From a virus, in the IMG/VR virus record IMGVR_UViG_3300037297_000050, positions 1 to 44,531 of that record: DNA of 44,531 bases, one strand, 5' to 3'. Made by a program: the position numbers and the translations under genes. Below, piece by piece: positions 22,484-30,391 of this stretch. Below the pieces are notes generated by a model that saw only the letters and a program-made list of their open reading frames with translations, did not search any database and was not told where the DNA came from. The stretch's first letter is position 1; the number at the start of each line of letters is the position of its first letter.

Positions 22484-22683
22484 AAGATAACAACGAGCAA
22501 AAAGAAAAAGTTTTTATATGTCCCTTGATGTCAGGGATGATGGTTGTACCTTCACCGCTTGGCAGGCCAGAAGTTGCATTAAATAAAGTTGCATGCATGA
22601 AAGAGGAATGCGCTTGGTGGCATGACGATGGAATGGACAACAAAATTTGTTGTATTTATTGGAAAAGTGTATTTACAAATTAG
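22480..22683 (+). CDS. Cysteine-rich small protein
   Basis: 67 residues. Cys-containing segments KVFICPLMSGMMV, ACMKEECAWWHDD and NKICCIYWKS suggest metal binding, perhaps an Fe-S or zinc site, of a kind common in small phage early proteins. ATG overlaps the previous stop. It ends at TAG directly before a strong hairpin. Function unknown. Confidence 0.65.
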   Translation: MKDNNEQKEKVFICPLMSGMMVVPSPLGRPEVALNKVACMKEECAWWHDDGMDNKICCIYWKSVFTN

Positions 22684-22702
22684 GAGTTTTCTCCCCCAAG
22701 TA

Positions 22703-22736
22703 AGCCAGGGCCATATCTGACAGTATGGCCCTGGCT
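22703..22736 (+). other. Perfect 13-bp hairpin without a T-run
   Basis: AGCCAGGGCCATA (22703-22715) pairs with 22724-22736 around an 8-base loop. Neither strand has a T-run after it, so it is not a standard terminator. It may protect or process mRNA. Confidence 0.6.
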
Positions 22737-22756
22737 ACAATTAAAAGGTGATTAAA

Positions 22757-22843
22757 ATGGAACAGATACTATATTTGGCATTGGCCGCCATAGCAGTTGT
22801 GGCTATTATTGCTTTATGCTTTGGCAAGAAATTTCCAAAATAA
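22757..22843 (+). CDS. 28-residue single-span membrane peptide
   Basis: MEQILYLALAAIAVVAIIAL then CFGKKFPK: one transmembrane helix with a basic end. Good RBS AAGGTG with 6-base spacing. It resembles the 37-residue peptide at 19704 in type. The promoter at 22847 starts right behind it. Function unknown. Confidence 0.55.
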   Translation: MEQILYLALAAIAVVAIIALCFGKKFPK

Positions 22844-22846
22844 TGC

Positions 22847-22891
22847 TTGACAGGCGAAAACAGAGATATATAATTTCCGACAGTTGATAAG
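22847..22891 (+). promoter_or_regulatory. Early promoter of the recombination operon with GTTGATAAG element
   Basis: TTGACA (22847-22852), 16-base spacer, TATAAT (22869-22874), both perfect consensus boxes, then GTTGATAAG at 22883-22891. It precedes the 23000 gene, the SbcC-like ATPase and recT. Confidence 0.7.
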
Positions 22892-22909
22892 CAATGGCAT
22901 AATTCCTCG

Positions 22910-22977
22910 GCTCCGGCACAAGATTAACTTATCAACAATCAAGCTCCTCCTCCGATTTTGTGCCGGAGCTATTTTTT
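22910..22977 (+). terminator. Terminator-like hairpin in the operon leader (attenuator)
   Basis: A 12-bp stem (22910-22921 with 22958-22969) encloses 36 bases, followed by TATTTTTT. The loop contains ACTTATCAAC, the complement of the promoter element, and a CCTCCTCC stretch complementary to Shine-Dalgarno sites. It sits between promoter and first gene. Confidence 0.6.
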
Positions 22978-22999
22978 GAGTATTTAGAGGATTAATCTA

Positions 23000-23203
23000 A
23001 TGGCTAAATATGTGATAAAGAAAGAATGGAGTAACAACATGTGGTGGTGGTATGCTTACAAAATTACCGGCTGGTGGATTTTTAAAACGGAGAAATATGT
23101 AGATAACTCACTAAGCAAGGTAAGTGCTGAAGAATGTGAAAGCAATTTAAGGCAAGAATTAGAACAGTGCCCTCCCCAAGTCGTCAAGGAGATTGAGATA
23201 TAA
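23000..23203 (+). CDS. Small tryptophan-rich early protein
   Basis: 67 residues. WSNNMWWWYAYKITGWWIFKTEKYV is very rich in Trp and aromatic residues and probably forms a beta-sheet. The second half is an acidic helix (SAEECESNLRQELEQCPP). GAGGATTAATCTA precedes the ATG. First gene of the recombination operon. No known family. Confidence 0.6.
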   Translation: MAKYVIKKEWSNNMWWWYAYKITGWWIFKTEKYVDNSLSKVSAEECESNLRQELEQCPPQVVKEIEI

Positions 23204-23216
23204 AAAGGACAATAAA

Positions 23217-25166
23217 ATGAGAATCACAATCGAAAATCTTGTGTTATCGAACTTCAAAGGTTTGTCAAAATCCACGCTTCCTTTAAGAAATAAAAATGCT
23301 GTTCTTTCAGGCAAAAACGGAAAAGGGAAAACCACCGTCTATGATGCGGTGCAGTGGTTGCTGCGTGGTAAAGACAGTGAAAATCATCCAGAAAAGGGTA
23401 AAGGTGCTTTTGGTGTTCGGCCTATTGATGAAGAAAATAATCCAATTGGGGGTTTGACTGTTAAAGTTGAAGGTGTTTTAAATTTTGACAATAGAGAACC
23501 AATGGCATTGCGCAAAGAACAAACCGAAAAAATAATCAAGGGTAAAAAGGTTGGTTACGAATTTTCGTATTGGATAAATGATGTACCAACTCAGGCCACT
23601 ACATACACAAAAGAACTTGAAAAATTATTCCCGTCTGAGCAATTTGAGATATTAACTAATCTGAAATATTTCATTGATACCATGCACCATTCAGACAGGA
23701 GAAAAATTCTGTTAAATATGGCTGGAACAATAGCCGAACCAGAGGGCTTTAATAATCTCAAAGCAGAATTGAAACGCACACAACGAACAATTGAACAACA
23801 GAAAAAGAGAGTAAACACTCTCAAAAAAGGGTATGAAGAAGAACAATTCGCAATCCCTCCAAAGCTTGATGAAGTGCATCGAAGCGTTGGTCAATATAAA
23901 CCCGAAAGCAAAGAAACTCTCGAAGCTAATCGAGCGCAAATCAGGGCAGATATTGATGCACTTGAAGCAGAACGAAAAAAGATACTCTCTGATGAACATG
24001 AGCGGCAACTCCGGCTTGAGATAATTAACAAGCTTAGAATCCAATTATCAGAACGCCAGGCAAGTTTGGTTGTTGATACTTCAAATTCTGCGACATTGCT
24101 TGAAGAACGCAAAACTATAGAACACAAACTTGCCGATGCCGAAGCCGTTGTTAGCCAATACCAAAATAAAATCAGGGAATTTACAACCAAGAAAACTACT
24201 GAGGAAACTATTCTTAAAAGCAAGGCGTTGGCATTAGACAAAATCCGCAAAGACCATCAGAAATTATTAGAGGAAGATATTGTAACCACTTGTCCTACTT
24301 GCGGTCAGCCATTGCCGGAAGATAAGATTCAGGAAATCAGAACGGAGAGAAAACAAAAGCTTGCAGAGCTTAATGATGATGGTATTGAGCAAAAACAAAT
24401 CGTAGAAAAACAAAGGGAATTAATCAGCCAGGTCGATATGCAGGTTGGTTCTGCCAAAAGTATGCTTAAAGAAGCGGAGAAAAAATTACAAATCTTAAAT
24501 GATAGTTCACAAAAACGATTGGCAGAAATCAAAAGTGAGCTTGAAGATTGTAAAGCTCCTGACCCAAACAAAGACCCTCAGTATTTAGCAATTAAAGAGA
24601 AGTTGGAAAAGGCCGAAAAAGCTCTCGGCCCGTCTGGTGCAAATGCGATTGAAATTTTAGAAATAAAACGCAAGAGCAAACAAAATACACTTCAACAAAT
24701 AAACGAAACTTTAGCTCAAAGCGACAGGTTAAAAGCCGACAAAGAACGAATTGCAGAGCTTGAGCAAGATAATAAAAGACTTGCTCAGGCAATTGCCGAT
24801 TGTGATAAACAGCTTGAAGAAATTTCTGATTACACAAAAGCGGAGAATATTCTGATTGAAAAAACTGTTAATCAAAAATTTAAGCATGTCCGGTTCAGAT
24901 TATTCAAGCAGCTTTTAAACGGAGAAATTGACGACCAAGTTTGTGATGCGATGCTTAACGGCAAAACATATATTGATATGTCTGACGGAGAGAGAATCTT
25001 TTCCGGCGTGGATATTGTCAATACCTTGTCTGAATATTACAATTTATTTCCACCGCTTTTCATAGACCATGCTGAGAGCATTACATTGCCGATTGAAACC
25101 AATACGCAGACAATCCTGCTCTGCGCGGTAAAGGGTCAAGAATTGAAATTAGAAGTTGAAGATTAA
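23217..25166 (+). CDS. Rad50/SbcC-like AAA ATPase with zinc hook
   Basis: 649 residues from ATG 23217, chosen because AAGGACAATAAA precedes it. Walker A GKNGKGKTT lies in residues about 33-41. Long coiled coil arms (about 165-330 and 395-560) flank a zinc-hook-type TTCPTCGQPLPEDK. The end carries the ABC signature-like MSDGER and Walker B-like PPLFIDHAES. This layout matches phage SbcC/Rad50-type or RecN-like DNA repair ATPases; it is shorter than bacterial SbcC. It probably acts with RecT in recombination-dependent replication. No SbcD-type nuclease partner is obvious, although a metallo-beta-lactamase protein lies nearby. Confidence 0.85.
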   Translation: MRITIENLVLSNFKGLSKSTLPLRNKNAVLSGKNGKGKTTVYDAVQWLLRGKDSENHPEKGKGAFGVRPIDEENNPIGGLTVKVEGVLNFDNREPMALRKEQTEKIIKGKKVGYEFSYWINDVPTQATTYTKELEKLFPSEQFEILTNLKYFIDTMHHSDRRKILLNMAGTIAEPEGFNNLKAELKRTQRTIEQQKKRVNTLKKGYEEEQFAIPPKLDEVHRSVGQYKPESKETLEANRAQIRADIDALEAERKKILSDEHERQLRLEIINKLRIQLSERQASLVVDTSNSATLLEERKTIEHKLADAEAVVSQYQNKIREFTTKKTTEETILKSKALALDKIRKDHQKLLEEDIVTTCPTCGQPLPEDKIQEIRTERKQKLAELNDDGIEQKQIVEKQRELISQVDMQVGSAKSMLKEAEKKLQILNDSSQKRLAEIKSELEDCKAPDPNKDPQYLAIKEKLEKAEKALGPSGANAIEILEIKRKSKQNTLQQINETLAQSDRLKADKERIAELEQDNKRLAQAIADCDKQLEEISDYTKAENILIEKTVNQKFKHVRFRLFKQLLNGEIDDQVCDAMLNGKTYIDMSDGERIFSGVDIVNTLSEYYNLFPPLFIDHAESITLPIETNTQTILLCAVKGQELKLEVED

Positions 25167-25181
25167 AATAAAGGAGTAAAG

Positions 25182-25586
25182 ATGTTATTACAAGAAGGTG
25201 ATATTGTTTTGTTAGAAACAGGGCACGAAGTATATGCTACTATACCAAAGCATTTCGCTTATGCGAATTGCGTGGGCGATTTTGACTTGTGCCGTGAAAA
25301 AATAACAATTGGAAAAACAGAAGTTAATAATGGGTTGGATACCCGATTTATGACAGGCAAATGGATTGTATATAAAACAACACCTGATGGCGGGGGGACA
25401 GGACACGGCCCAGGTGATGTTTACCCTGATGGACATCATGTATTTTGTATAAGAGCCGAACAAAATCCAATAAATTATAAAATGAAGATTGATTTTTATC
25501 AAACGGGTTCTTTTACTGCTATGATTGAAGAAGGAAAGATAAAAATAGTAGGCAAAGCAAAAGCAACATGGGAAATTGAGGAGTAA
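25182..25586 (+). CDS. Conserved phage protein of unknown function
   Basis: 134 residues; AAAGGAGTAAAG precedes the ATG. LQEGDIVLLETGHEVYATIP, KHFAYANCVG, GKWIVYKTTPDGGGTGHGPGDVYPDGHHVF and KIDFYQTGSFTAMI are the marks of a conserved early phage protein, rich in beta-strands and with a GGGTGHGP..DVYPDGHH loop that could bind metal. It is often near recombination genes. Function unknown. Confidence 0.7.
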   Translation: MLLQEGDIVLLETGHEVYATIPKHFAYANCVGDFDLCREKITIGKTEVNNGLDTRFMTGKWIVYKTTPDGGGTGHGPGDVYPDGHHVFCIRAEQNPINYKMKIDFYQTGSFTAMIEEGKIKIVGKAKATWEIEE

Positions 25587-25587
25587 G

Positions 25588-25791
25588 ATGGCAGAATATC
25601 GAGATACAATAGCGACAGCAACATTAATTTATCAAGTCCTGCAAGTTCAAGAGAAATACAAAATGACCAACCTCGAAGTATTAGGTATATTAGAAGCATT
25701 AAAACATCATCTTCATCATACAAAAATAAAAAAAGCAGTTGATAACAAAAAAAAGAACAAACAAATCAATAAGAAAAAAAATAAAAAATAA
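25588..25791 (+). CDS. Small helical protein with Lys/Asn tail
   Basis: 67 residues from ATG 25588 with GAGGAGTAAG upstream. MAEYRDTIATATLIYQVLQV, YKMTNLEVLGILEALKHHLH forms a helical domain; the end is a Lys/Asn run (NKKKNKQINKKKNKK) from A-rich DNA. The domain resembles that of the next gene in style. Function unknown. Confidence 0.55.
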   Translation: MAEYRDTIATATLIYQVLQVQEKYKMTNLEVLGILEALKHHLHHTKIKKAVDNKKKNKQINKKKNKK

Positions 25792-25792
25792 T

Positions 25793-25987
25793 ATGGAAGC
25801 AGAAAAAGCCAAAATACTAACAGAAGAATTTACTGATGCACTTGAAGAAGTTATTAAAAAACACAATTTAAGCAATCCCGATATAATATGTTTGCTTGAA
25901 TTGACGAAGCTCACATTTTTTAATCATATCCAAAAGACCTTATCAGGAGAAGATTATGGCCAAAAATCAAATCCAGAAAGCTTCTAA
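25793..25987 (+). CDS. Small helical protein overlapping recT
   Basis: 64 residues from ATG 25793, right behind the previous stop but without a visible RBS, so coupling is likely. MEAEKAKILTEEFTDALEEV, IKKHNLSNPDIICLLELTKL is all-helical and similar in layout to the preceding protein (a helix, NxxxxxIxxLLE, a helix). It overlaps the first 32 bases of recT, whose RBS lies inside it. Function unknown. Confidence 0.55.
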   Translation: MEAEKAKILTEEFTDALEEVIKKHNLSNPDIICLLELTKLTFFNHIQKTLSGEDYGQKSNPESF

Positions 25988-26933
25988 TCCAATAGCAATT
26001 ATTCGCAGTTATCTTGACAAAGATAGTGTCAAGAAAAGATTGGAAGAAATACTCGGTAAACGTGCAGGAGCATTTGGTAACAGCATAATGAATGTGGTTC
26101 GTAACAGTAGCCAACTTCAAACTTGCAATCCCGATACAATTATGAGTAGTGCTTTTATTGCCGCTACCATGAATTTACCTATTGACCCTGCTCTTGGTCA
26201 AGCTGCGATAGTGCCTTACAAGAAGTCTGCACAGTTTCAAATCATGTATCGTGGCATAATTCAATTGTGCATACGTTCCGGCCAATATGCAACAATTCAT
26301 TGTTCCGAAGTTTATAAAGATGAATTGAAAAACTATAATCCTATTACCGGAGAAGTTTCTTTTAATGACCCTGCAACATTTAAGATGCGTAATAAAGGCG
26401 ATGAAAAGAATGTTGTAGGTCATTATGCTCACTTTGAATTAACTTCCGGCTTTAAGAAATCTGACTTTATGACCCATGAAGAAGCCCTTGCTCACGCCAA
26501 ACAATATTCCAGAGCTTACCAATACGACCTGAAAGAAAAGAAGAAGGTTTGTCCCTGGTCTTTATACCCTGTTCAAATGGGCAACAAAACCATATTGCTT
26601 CGTCTGCTTAAAAAGTATGGCGTAATGAGTATCGAAATGCAGGAAGCGTTTGTTGCGGATTATAATTCATTTGAGCAGACACAGGAAGCAAGCGAAGATA
26701 TTATTGATTCTCAAGCCGGTTCCGAACCTGTTGACGTTTCGTTTGAAGAACAAGAAGAACAGCGTATTCAAGAATTTGAAAATGAAATTCAACAAGAACC
26801 TCAACAGGAAGAAAAAGTATTGTATGTTTGTGTCAACAATCACGAATTTGAAGAACCACATCAAGGCGCAAAGAATGTAGCACTATGCCCAAAATGCCTC
26901 ACGAAAGATTTCAAAGTAAAGGAGATAAAATAA
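25956..26933 (+). CDS. recT: RecT-family single-strand annealing protein
   Basis: 325 residues; AGGAG with 6-base spacing. The RecT core is clear: NPDTIMSSAFIAATMNLPID, PALGQAAIVPYKKSAQFQIM, YRGIIQLCIRSGQYATIHCS, VVGHYAHFELTSGF, then YPVQMGNKTILLRLLKKYG. After an acidic linker of about 60 residues a C-terminal zinc-ribbon-like part follows (YVCVNNHEF, ALCPKCLTKDF), an unusual addition. The protein anneals complementary single strands for recombination. It stands in one operon with the SbcC-like ATPase. Confidence 0.95.
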   Translation: MAKNQIQKASNPIAIIRSYLDKDSVKKRLEEILGKRAGAFGNSIMNVVRNSSQLQTCNPDTIMSSAFIAATMNLPIDPALGQAAIVPYKKSAQFQIMYRGIIQLCIRSGQYATIHCSEVYKDELKNYNPITGEVSFNDPATFKMRNKGDEKNVVGHYAHFELTSGFKKSDFMTHEEALAHAKQYSRAYQYDLKEKKKVCPWSLYPVQMGNKTILLRLLKKYGVMSIEMQEAFVADYNSFEQTQEASEDIIDSQAGSEPVDVSFEEQEEQRIQEFENEIQQEPQQEEKVLYVCVNNHEFEEPHQGAKNVALCPKCLTKDFKVKEIK

Positions 26934-27091
26934 TGGGACTGAGAAATGTAGAAATAACAATTGATTCCGAGCTTGTTGTTGACCAATTTACACCAAAAGA
27001 ATTAATTGATTATTTTGGCCCTGATGTTTTCTTGGATGAAATCGGCTAGGATGAATGTGTAAAATATTTCGGATTAGAATTAGCAGAATAA
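26933..27091 (+). pseudogene. Short conserved protein gene interrupted by an in-frame amber codon
   Basis: ATG 26933 overlaps the recT stop. The frame gives 38 residues (MGLRNVEITIDSELVVDQFT, then ELIDYFGPDVFLDEIG), stops at TAG 27047-27049, and continues in the same frame with DECVKYFGLELAE to TAA 27089-27091. Homologous-looking short phage proteins read straight through (DEIGEDEC-type). The TAA also overlaps the next ATG, so the intact gene ended there. Either a nonsense mutation, amber read-through or a base error. Confidence 0.6.
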
Positions 27092-27285
27092 TGTCTAAAT
27101 TGGGATTCCAAGTAAAAACCCTTCATCAACTTATGTGTTTAGCGATTGAAAGAAGAAGTGTTATATGTCCGAATGCTCGTTGTTTTAATAAGCCAACTCC
27201 TGCTGCATTTATAATAAATTTACAAGGCAGATTAATTTTGCGATTATTCAAAACAGGTCTGTATTTATACATAAAAAACAAATGA
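27091..27285 (+). CDS. Small conserved phage protein (ERRxVxCP...PAAFIINLxG type)
   Basis: 64 residues; start ATG 27091 overlaps the stop of the interrupted gene. VKTLHQLMCLAIERRSVICP, CFNKPTPAAFIINLQGRLIL, RLFKTGLYLY is a familiar small early phage protein that usually follows the short gene upstream. Function unknown. Its end overlaps the next gene by four bases. Confidence 0.7.
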   Translation: MSKLGFQVKTLHQLMCLAIERRSVICPNARCFNKPTPAAFIINLQGRLILRLFKTGLYLYIKNK

Positions 27286-27932
27286 AACTCATACAGCATT
27301 ACAGTAGCAGTAGAGCTAATCTTTACGAAGTCATATCCAATGACGGAGAGCGTCTATTAATAGAGTGTGGATGCACATGGAAGCAATTAACGAAGAAGCT
27401 TAACTTTGATTTGAGTAATATCATGGGCTGTTTGCTAAGTCATATTCACAAAGACCATTCCAAATGTGCTAAAGATGTATCAAAAGCGGGCATTAAGATT
27501 CCTGAACTTGAATTTATGAAAATTATAGACATTGGCCCTTTTCGGATTTTACCCTTTGAATTGGTGCATGATGTTGATTGCCTTGGTTTTGTTATTAGAT
27601 GCGACAATGAATATTTGCTCTATGCGATTGACACAGCATATATCAGACAGCGATTTGCATATCCATTCAGCATCATAGCTTTAGAATGTTCGTTTGATAA
27701 GTCAATCCTGCAAAATCACATCGACACAAAATCAATAAATGAAATAGTCACAAAGAGACTTCTCAATTCTCATCAAGAAAAATCTGTTTGCTTAAACTAT
27801 CTGCAAAAGTTCTGCGATTTGTCTCAGTGCAGAGAAATCCATTTACTGCACATGAGCAATAGCAATATCGACAAGAAAGAAACCATAAAAGAATTTGAAG
27901 AAAAATTGTTTGTGAAAGTGATTGCGATATGA
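27282..27932 (+). CDS. Metallo-beta-lactamase-fold protein (YycJ-like phage type)
   Basis: 216 residues. The metal-binding HxHxDH motif is in CLLSHIHKDHSK (residues about 51-61). A second metal region is GPFRILPFELVHDVDCLGF, then DTAY and the late HLLHMSNSNI. Such proteins in phages lie in recombination or replication clusters and may be nucleases, but the substrate is unknown. It overlaps the genes on both sides by four bases (ATGA), so translation is coupled. It may be the nuclease partner of RecT or of the SbcC-like protein; that is inference. Confidence 0.8.
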   Translation: MKLIQHYSSSRANLYEVISNDGERLLIECGCTWKQLTKKLNFDLSNIMGCLLSHIHKDHSKCAKDVSKAGIKIPELEFMKIIDIGPFRILPFELVHDVDCLGFVIRCDNEYLLYAIDTAYIRQRFAYPFSIIALECSFDKSILQNHIDTKSINEIVTKRLLNSHQEKSVCLNYLQKFCDLSQCREIHLLHMSNSNIDKKETIKEFEEKLFVKVIAI

Positions 27933-28408
27933 AAAGGATTTCATTAAGTCAAGGCAAACACGCCTTGGTTGATGATGAAGATTATGAATCAGTATCAAAA
28001 TATAAATGGTGTGCGCATATCACAAGAAAGAAATATAGCTATGCAACCCGCAATGTGAAAGTTAATGGTAAATACAAAACTATTTCGATGCACCGTTTGA
28101 TTATGTTATGTCCCGACAATATGCAAATAGACCACATCAATCATAACGGCTTAGATAACAGAAAAAAGAATTTACGCATTTGCAAACCTCGCCAAAATTG
28201 TATGAATCGCTATAAACATCAAAGTTCGCACCGCAAATACAAAGGGGTTTGGCTACACCCAAACATAGATAAATGGAAAGCGGGAATTTGTGTAAATGGA
28301 AAGCTAATAAATCTCGGATTATTCAAGACAGAAAAAGAGGCCGCTAAAGCATATAATAGGGCCGCTAAAAAATACTTTGGAGAATTCGCCCATTTGAACA
28401 AGGTCTGA
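27929..28408 (+). CDS. HNH homing endonuclease with AP2 domain
   Basis: 159 residues. The HNH_3-type core is MHRLIMLCPDNMQIDHINHN, GLDNRKKNLRIC; an AP2-type DNA-binding domain follows (YKGVWLHPNIDKWKAGI, GLFKTEKEAAKAYNRAAKKY). This combination marks free-standing homing endonucleases of phages. It is inserted between two early genes and overlaps the upstream gene by four bases, so it may now be translated with it. It is a selfish element rather than part of the phage pathway. Confidence 0.9.
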   Translation: MKRISLSQGKHALVDDEDYESVSKYKWCAHITRKKYSYATRNVKVNGKYKTISMHRLIMLCPDNMQIDHINHNGLDNRKKNLRICKPRQNCMNRYKHQSSHRKYKGVWLHPNIDKWKAGICVNGKLINLGLFKTEKEAAKAYNRAAKKYFGEFAHLNKV

Positions 28409-28450
28409 TAATCAAACAGAACATAATTTTCATTATAGGACTTAATATTG

Positions 28451-29935
28451 ATGATTACCAAATTAACGCAAAAACAAATTGATAAAATACCATCTTATAG
28501 AGATAAATGGCTTGAAGTAGGCAAAGATACAACGCCTATTACTTATAATCAAGCAAGACCAATTATTGATGACTTATACACACAAATTTTAGGTTATGAA
28601 AAACCTTTGATAATAATAATGCCAAATCCAGTCTGGACATGGCACGCAACTGTTGTTTTACATGAGCTTGTCTCGCAGATTGACTCGCAGATTCGCTCGC
28701 AGATTCGCTCGCAGATTTACTCGCAGATTGACTCGCAGATTTACCCGCAGATTGACCCGCAGATTCGCTCGCAGATTGACTCGCAGATTCACTCGCAGAT
28801 TGACTCGCAGATTGACTCGCAGATTCACTCGCAGATTGTCTCGCAGATTGTCTCGCAGATTGACTCGCAGATTCACTCGCAGATTGACTCGCAGATTCGC
28901 CCGCAGATTGTCTCGCAGATTGACTCGCAGATTTACCCGCAGATTGACCCGCAGATTCGCTCGCAGATTGACTCGCAGATTGCCCCGCAGATTCGCTCGC
29001 AGATTGTCTCGCAGATTGACTCGCAGATTTACTCGCAGATTGACTCGCAGATTGACTCGCAGATTCACTCGCAGATTGACTCGCAGCTTGACTCGCAGAT
29101 TCACTCGCAGATTGTCTCGCAGATTGTCTCGCAGATTCGCTCGCAGCTTGTCTCGCAGATTTACTCGCAGCTTGACTCGCAGATTCGCCCGCAGATTGGT
29201 TCGCAGATTGAAAATTTTCTTTGGCCATATCTTGACGGGCAACTATGGGCAAGCTATTTCGGGTATTACGAATATTTTTTTAATGAGGTTGTAAAGTGCG
29301 AATGTGCAAAGTATTGTTATTTCAGGAATACGACCGCATTAAATCTAATATATCCACTCTCTAAAATATGTATCCTTAGCCAAAAACCTAAGTCAATACG
29401 GATGGTTAATGGTTTACTACACAACGAAAGCGGGCCATCCATCTCATTCGATGAGAATTTTTCTGTTTGGTCGCTGAATGGCGTTAGAGTACCGCAATGG
29501 CTTGCAGAAACAAAAGACACACAAATAAAACCAGAAAGAATTATTGAAATTGAAAACGCAGAAGTTCGGAGGGAATTTGTACGTAAGGTTGGTATTGAAA
29601 GAATATGCACGAAGTTGAAAGCTAAAATCCTCCATAAGTCAACAGATGGTATTTACGAATTATTAGAGCTTGATTTGAATCAAGGGCGGAAATGGAAATA
29701 TTTAAAAATGCGCAATATGTCTCTTTCAACCGATAATAATGATGTGTGGCATATTGAGGGTGTAAATAACAGATGCAGAACGATTCAAGAAGCATTACTA
29801 TACAGGATAAATGGCGAAAATAGGTACAAATATAATTTTGCTCCTGATGGAGACAACTGGCAGATTCACGGGGACGTAATTATAATACCAGAAGGTGCAA
29901 AGACATTGAAACCAAAACCACAACTTATAGCGTAA
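28451..29935 (+). CDS. DUF6745-type protein with 45 four-residue (x-S-Q-I) repeats
   Basis: 494 residues from ATG 28451; a TTG one codon earlier is not needed. The N-terminus [40 protein letters not shown] and the C-terminal half ([60 protein letters not shown]) resemble the DUF6745 family. Residues 74-253 consist of 45 x-[SP]-Q-[IL] units. The repeat part may be a coil or solenoid spacer. Function is unknown; the small GHAH protein downstream is its usual partner in related phages. Confidence 0.75.
   Translation: MITKLTQKQIDKIPSYRDKWLEVGKDTTPITYNQARPIIDDLYTQILGYEKPLIIIMPNPVWTWHATVVLHELVSQIDSQIRSQIRSQIYSQIDSQIYPQIDPQIRSQIDSQIHSQIDSQIDSQIHSQIVSQIVSQIDSQIHSQIDSQIRPQIVSQIDSQIYPQIDPQIRSQIDSQIAPQIRSQIVSQIDSQIYSQIDSQIDSQIHSQIDSQLDSQIHSQIVSQIVSQIRSQLVSQIYSQLDSQIRPQIGSQIENFLWPYLDGQLWASYFGYYEYFFNEVVKCECAKYCYFRNTTALNLIYPLSKICILSQKPKSIRMVNGLLHNESGPSISFDENFSVWSLNGVRVPQWLAETKDTQIKPERIIEIENAEVRREFVRKVGIERICTKLKAKILHKSTDGIYELLELDLNQGRKWKYLKMRNMSLSTDNNDVWHIEGVNNRCRTIQEALLYRINGENRYKYNFAPDGDNWQIHGDVIIIPEGAKTLKPKPQLIA
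28670..29209 (+). repeat. 45 exact-length 12-bp tandem repeats inside the DUF6745-type gene
   Basis: 540 bases = 45 units of N-N-C, [TC]CG, CAG, [AC]TT. The first codon varies (GAC, GTC, CGC, TAC, CAC, GCC, GGT), nearly always ending in C; CAG never changes. Because of the period all other frames are open too and produce false ORFs on both strands. Confidence 0.95.
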
Positions 29936-29944
29936 GGAGTTTTT

Positions 29945-30187
29945 ATGAAAAAGCGAAAAGATAAAAACTTGGCAGAAGGCGAAGTAACCGGACATGCTCA
30001 CAGGTGCATAGGTGATTGTGAGGTTTACGACGAACAAGATGGAAGCCGGACACTTATTGTAAATGATAATATTGAATTGACCCACGAAGAACATAACACG
30101 CTTACAATTCCCGCTGGACGATATAAGACGTTTAAAGCTATTGAATATAATCATGCCGAAGAAGAAGCAAAGGAAGTGCAAGATTAA
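29945..30187 (+). CDS. Small GHAH phage protein, partner of the DUF6745-type gene
   Basis: 80 residues; AAGGAGTTTTT precedes the ATG. AEGEVTGHAHRCIGDCEVYD, LTHEEHNTLTIPAGRYKTF, KAIEYNHAEEEAKEVQD is a recurrent small protein with conserved His residues (GHAH, THEEH, NH), found next to DUF6745 genes in many phages and bacteria. The His pattern suggests a metal-binding cupin-like fold. Function unknown. Confidence 0.7.
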   Translation: MKKRKDKNLAEGEVTGHAHRCIGDCEVYDEQDGSRTLIVNDNIELTHEEHNTLTIPAGRYKTFKAIEYNHAEEEAKEVQD

Positions 30188-30218
30188 AGATGACTGACCC
30201 TTTTTATGGGACGAAAAG

Positions 30219-30391
30219 ATGCTTTGTCTCAAAGTCAAGGAAAAAGAAAAAATAGTTATATCAAACGGCGAATCTTTTATTATTTTGCGCTTATGGAAAA
30301 TCGAAACTCACCAGAAAGATACCATGTTCGTATTGGTATAGACGCTCCGAAAGAATTTGCGATAAGCAGAGAACCAGACAAAAATGACTGA
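30219..30391 (+). pseudogene. CsrA-like RNA-binding regulator gene with a -1 frameshift
   Basis: From ATG 30219 one frame gives MLCLKVKEKEKIVISNGESF, then IILRL. The -1 frame continues MENRNSPERYHVRIGIDAPK, then EFAISREPDKND. Joined at about 30297 they make a 58-residue protein matching CsrA/RsmA: Leu4, the KIVI strand and the highly conserved VRIGIDAPKEFAISRE with its key Arg. As it stands the first frame ends at TAG 30342-30344. A one-base loss explains it; sequencing error or recoding remain possible. An intact protein would bind GGA motifs in mRNA leaders. Confidence 0.7.

Noticed and set aside
22703-22736. Intrinsic terminator
   Set aside because: The 13-bp stem is perfect but no T-run follows on either strand; listed as a hairpin only.
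26933-27091. Genome-wide TAG recoding (code 15)
   Set aside because: TAG ends several normal genes (for example at 22681-22683 and 35742-35744), no suppressor tRNA was seen, and all large genes lack internal TAG.
28670-29209. CRISPR array
   Set aside because: Units are 12 bp, contiguous and in frame, with no spacers and no cas genes.
28563-29294. Long open frames on both strands across the 12-bp repeat region (products rich in RRF, NLR or SAS)
   Set aside because: They follow from the 12-base period lacking stops in most frames; only the DUF6745-type frame has conserved flanking sequence and gene-like borders.
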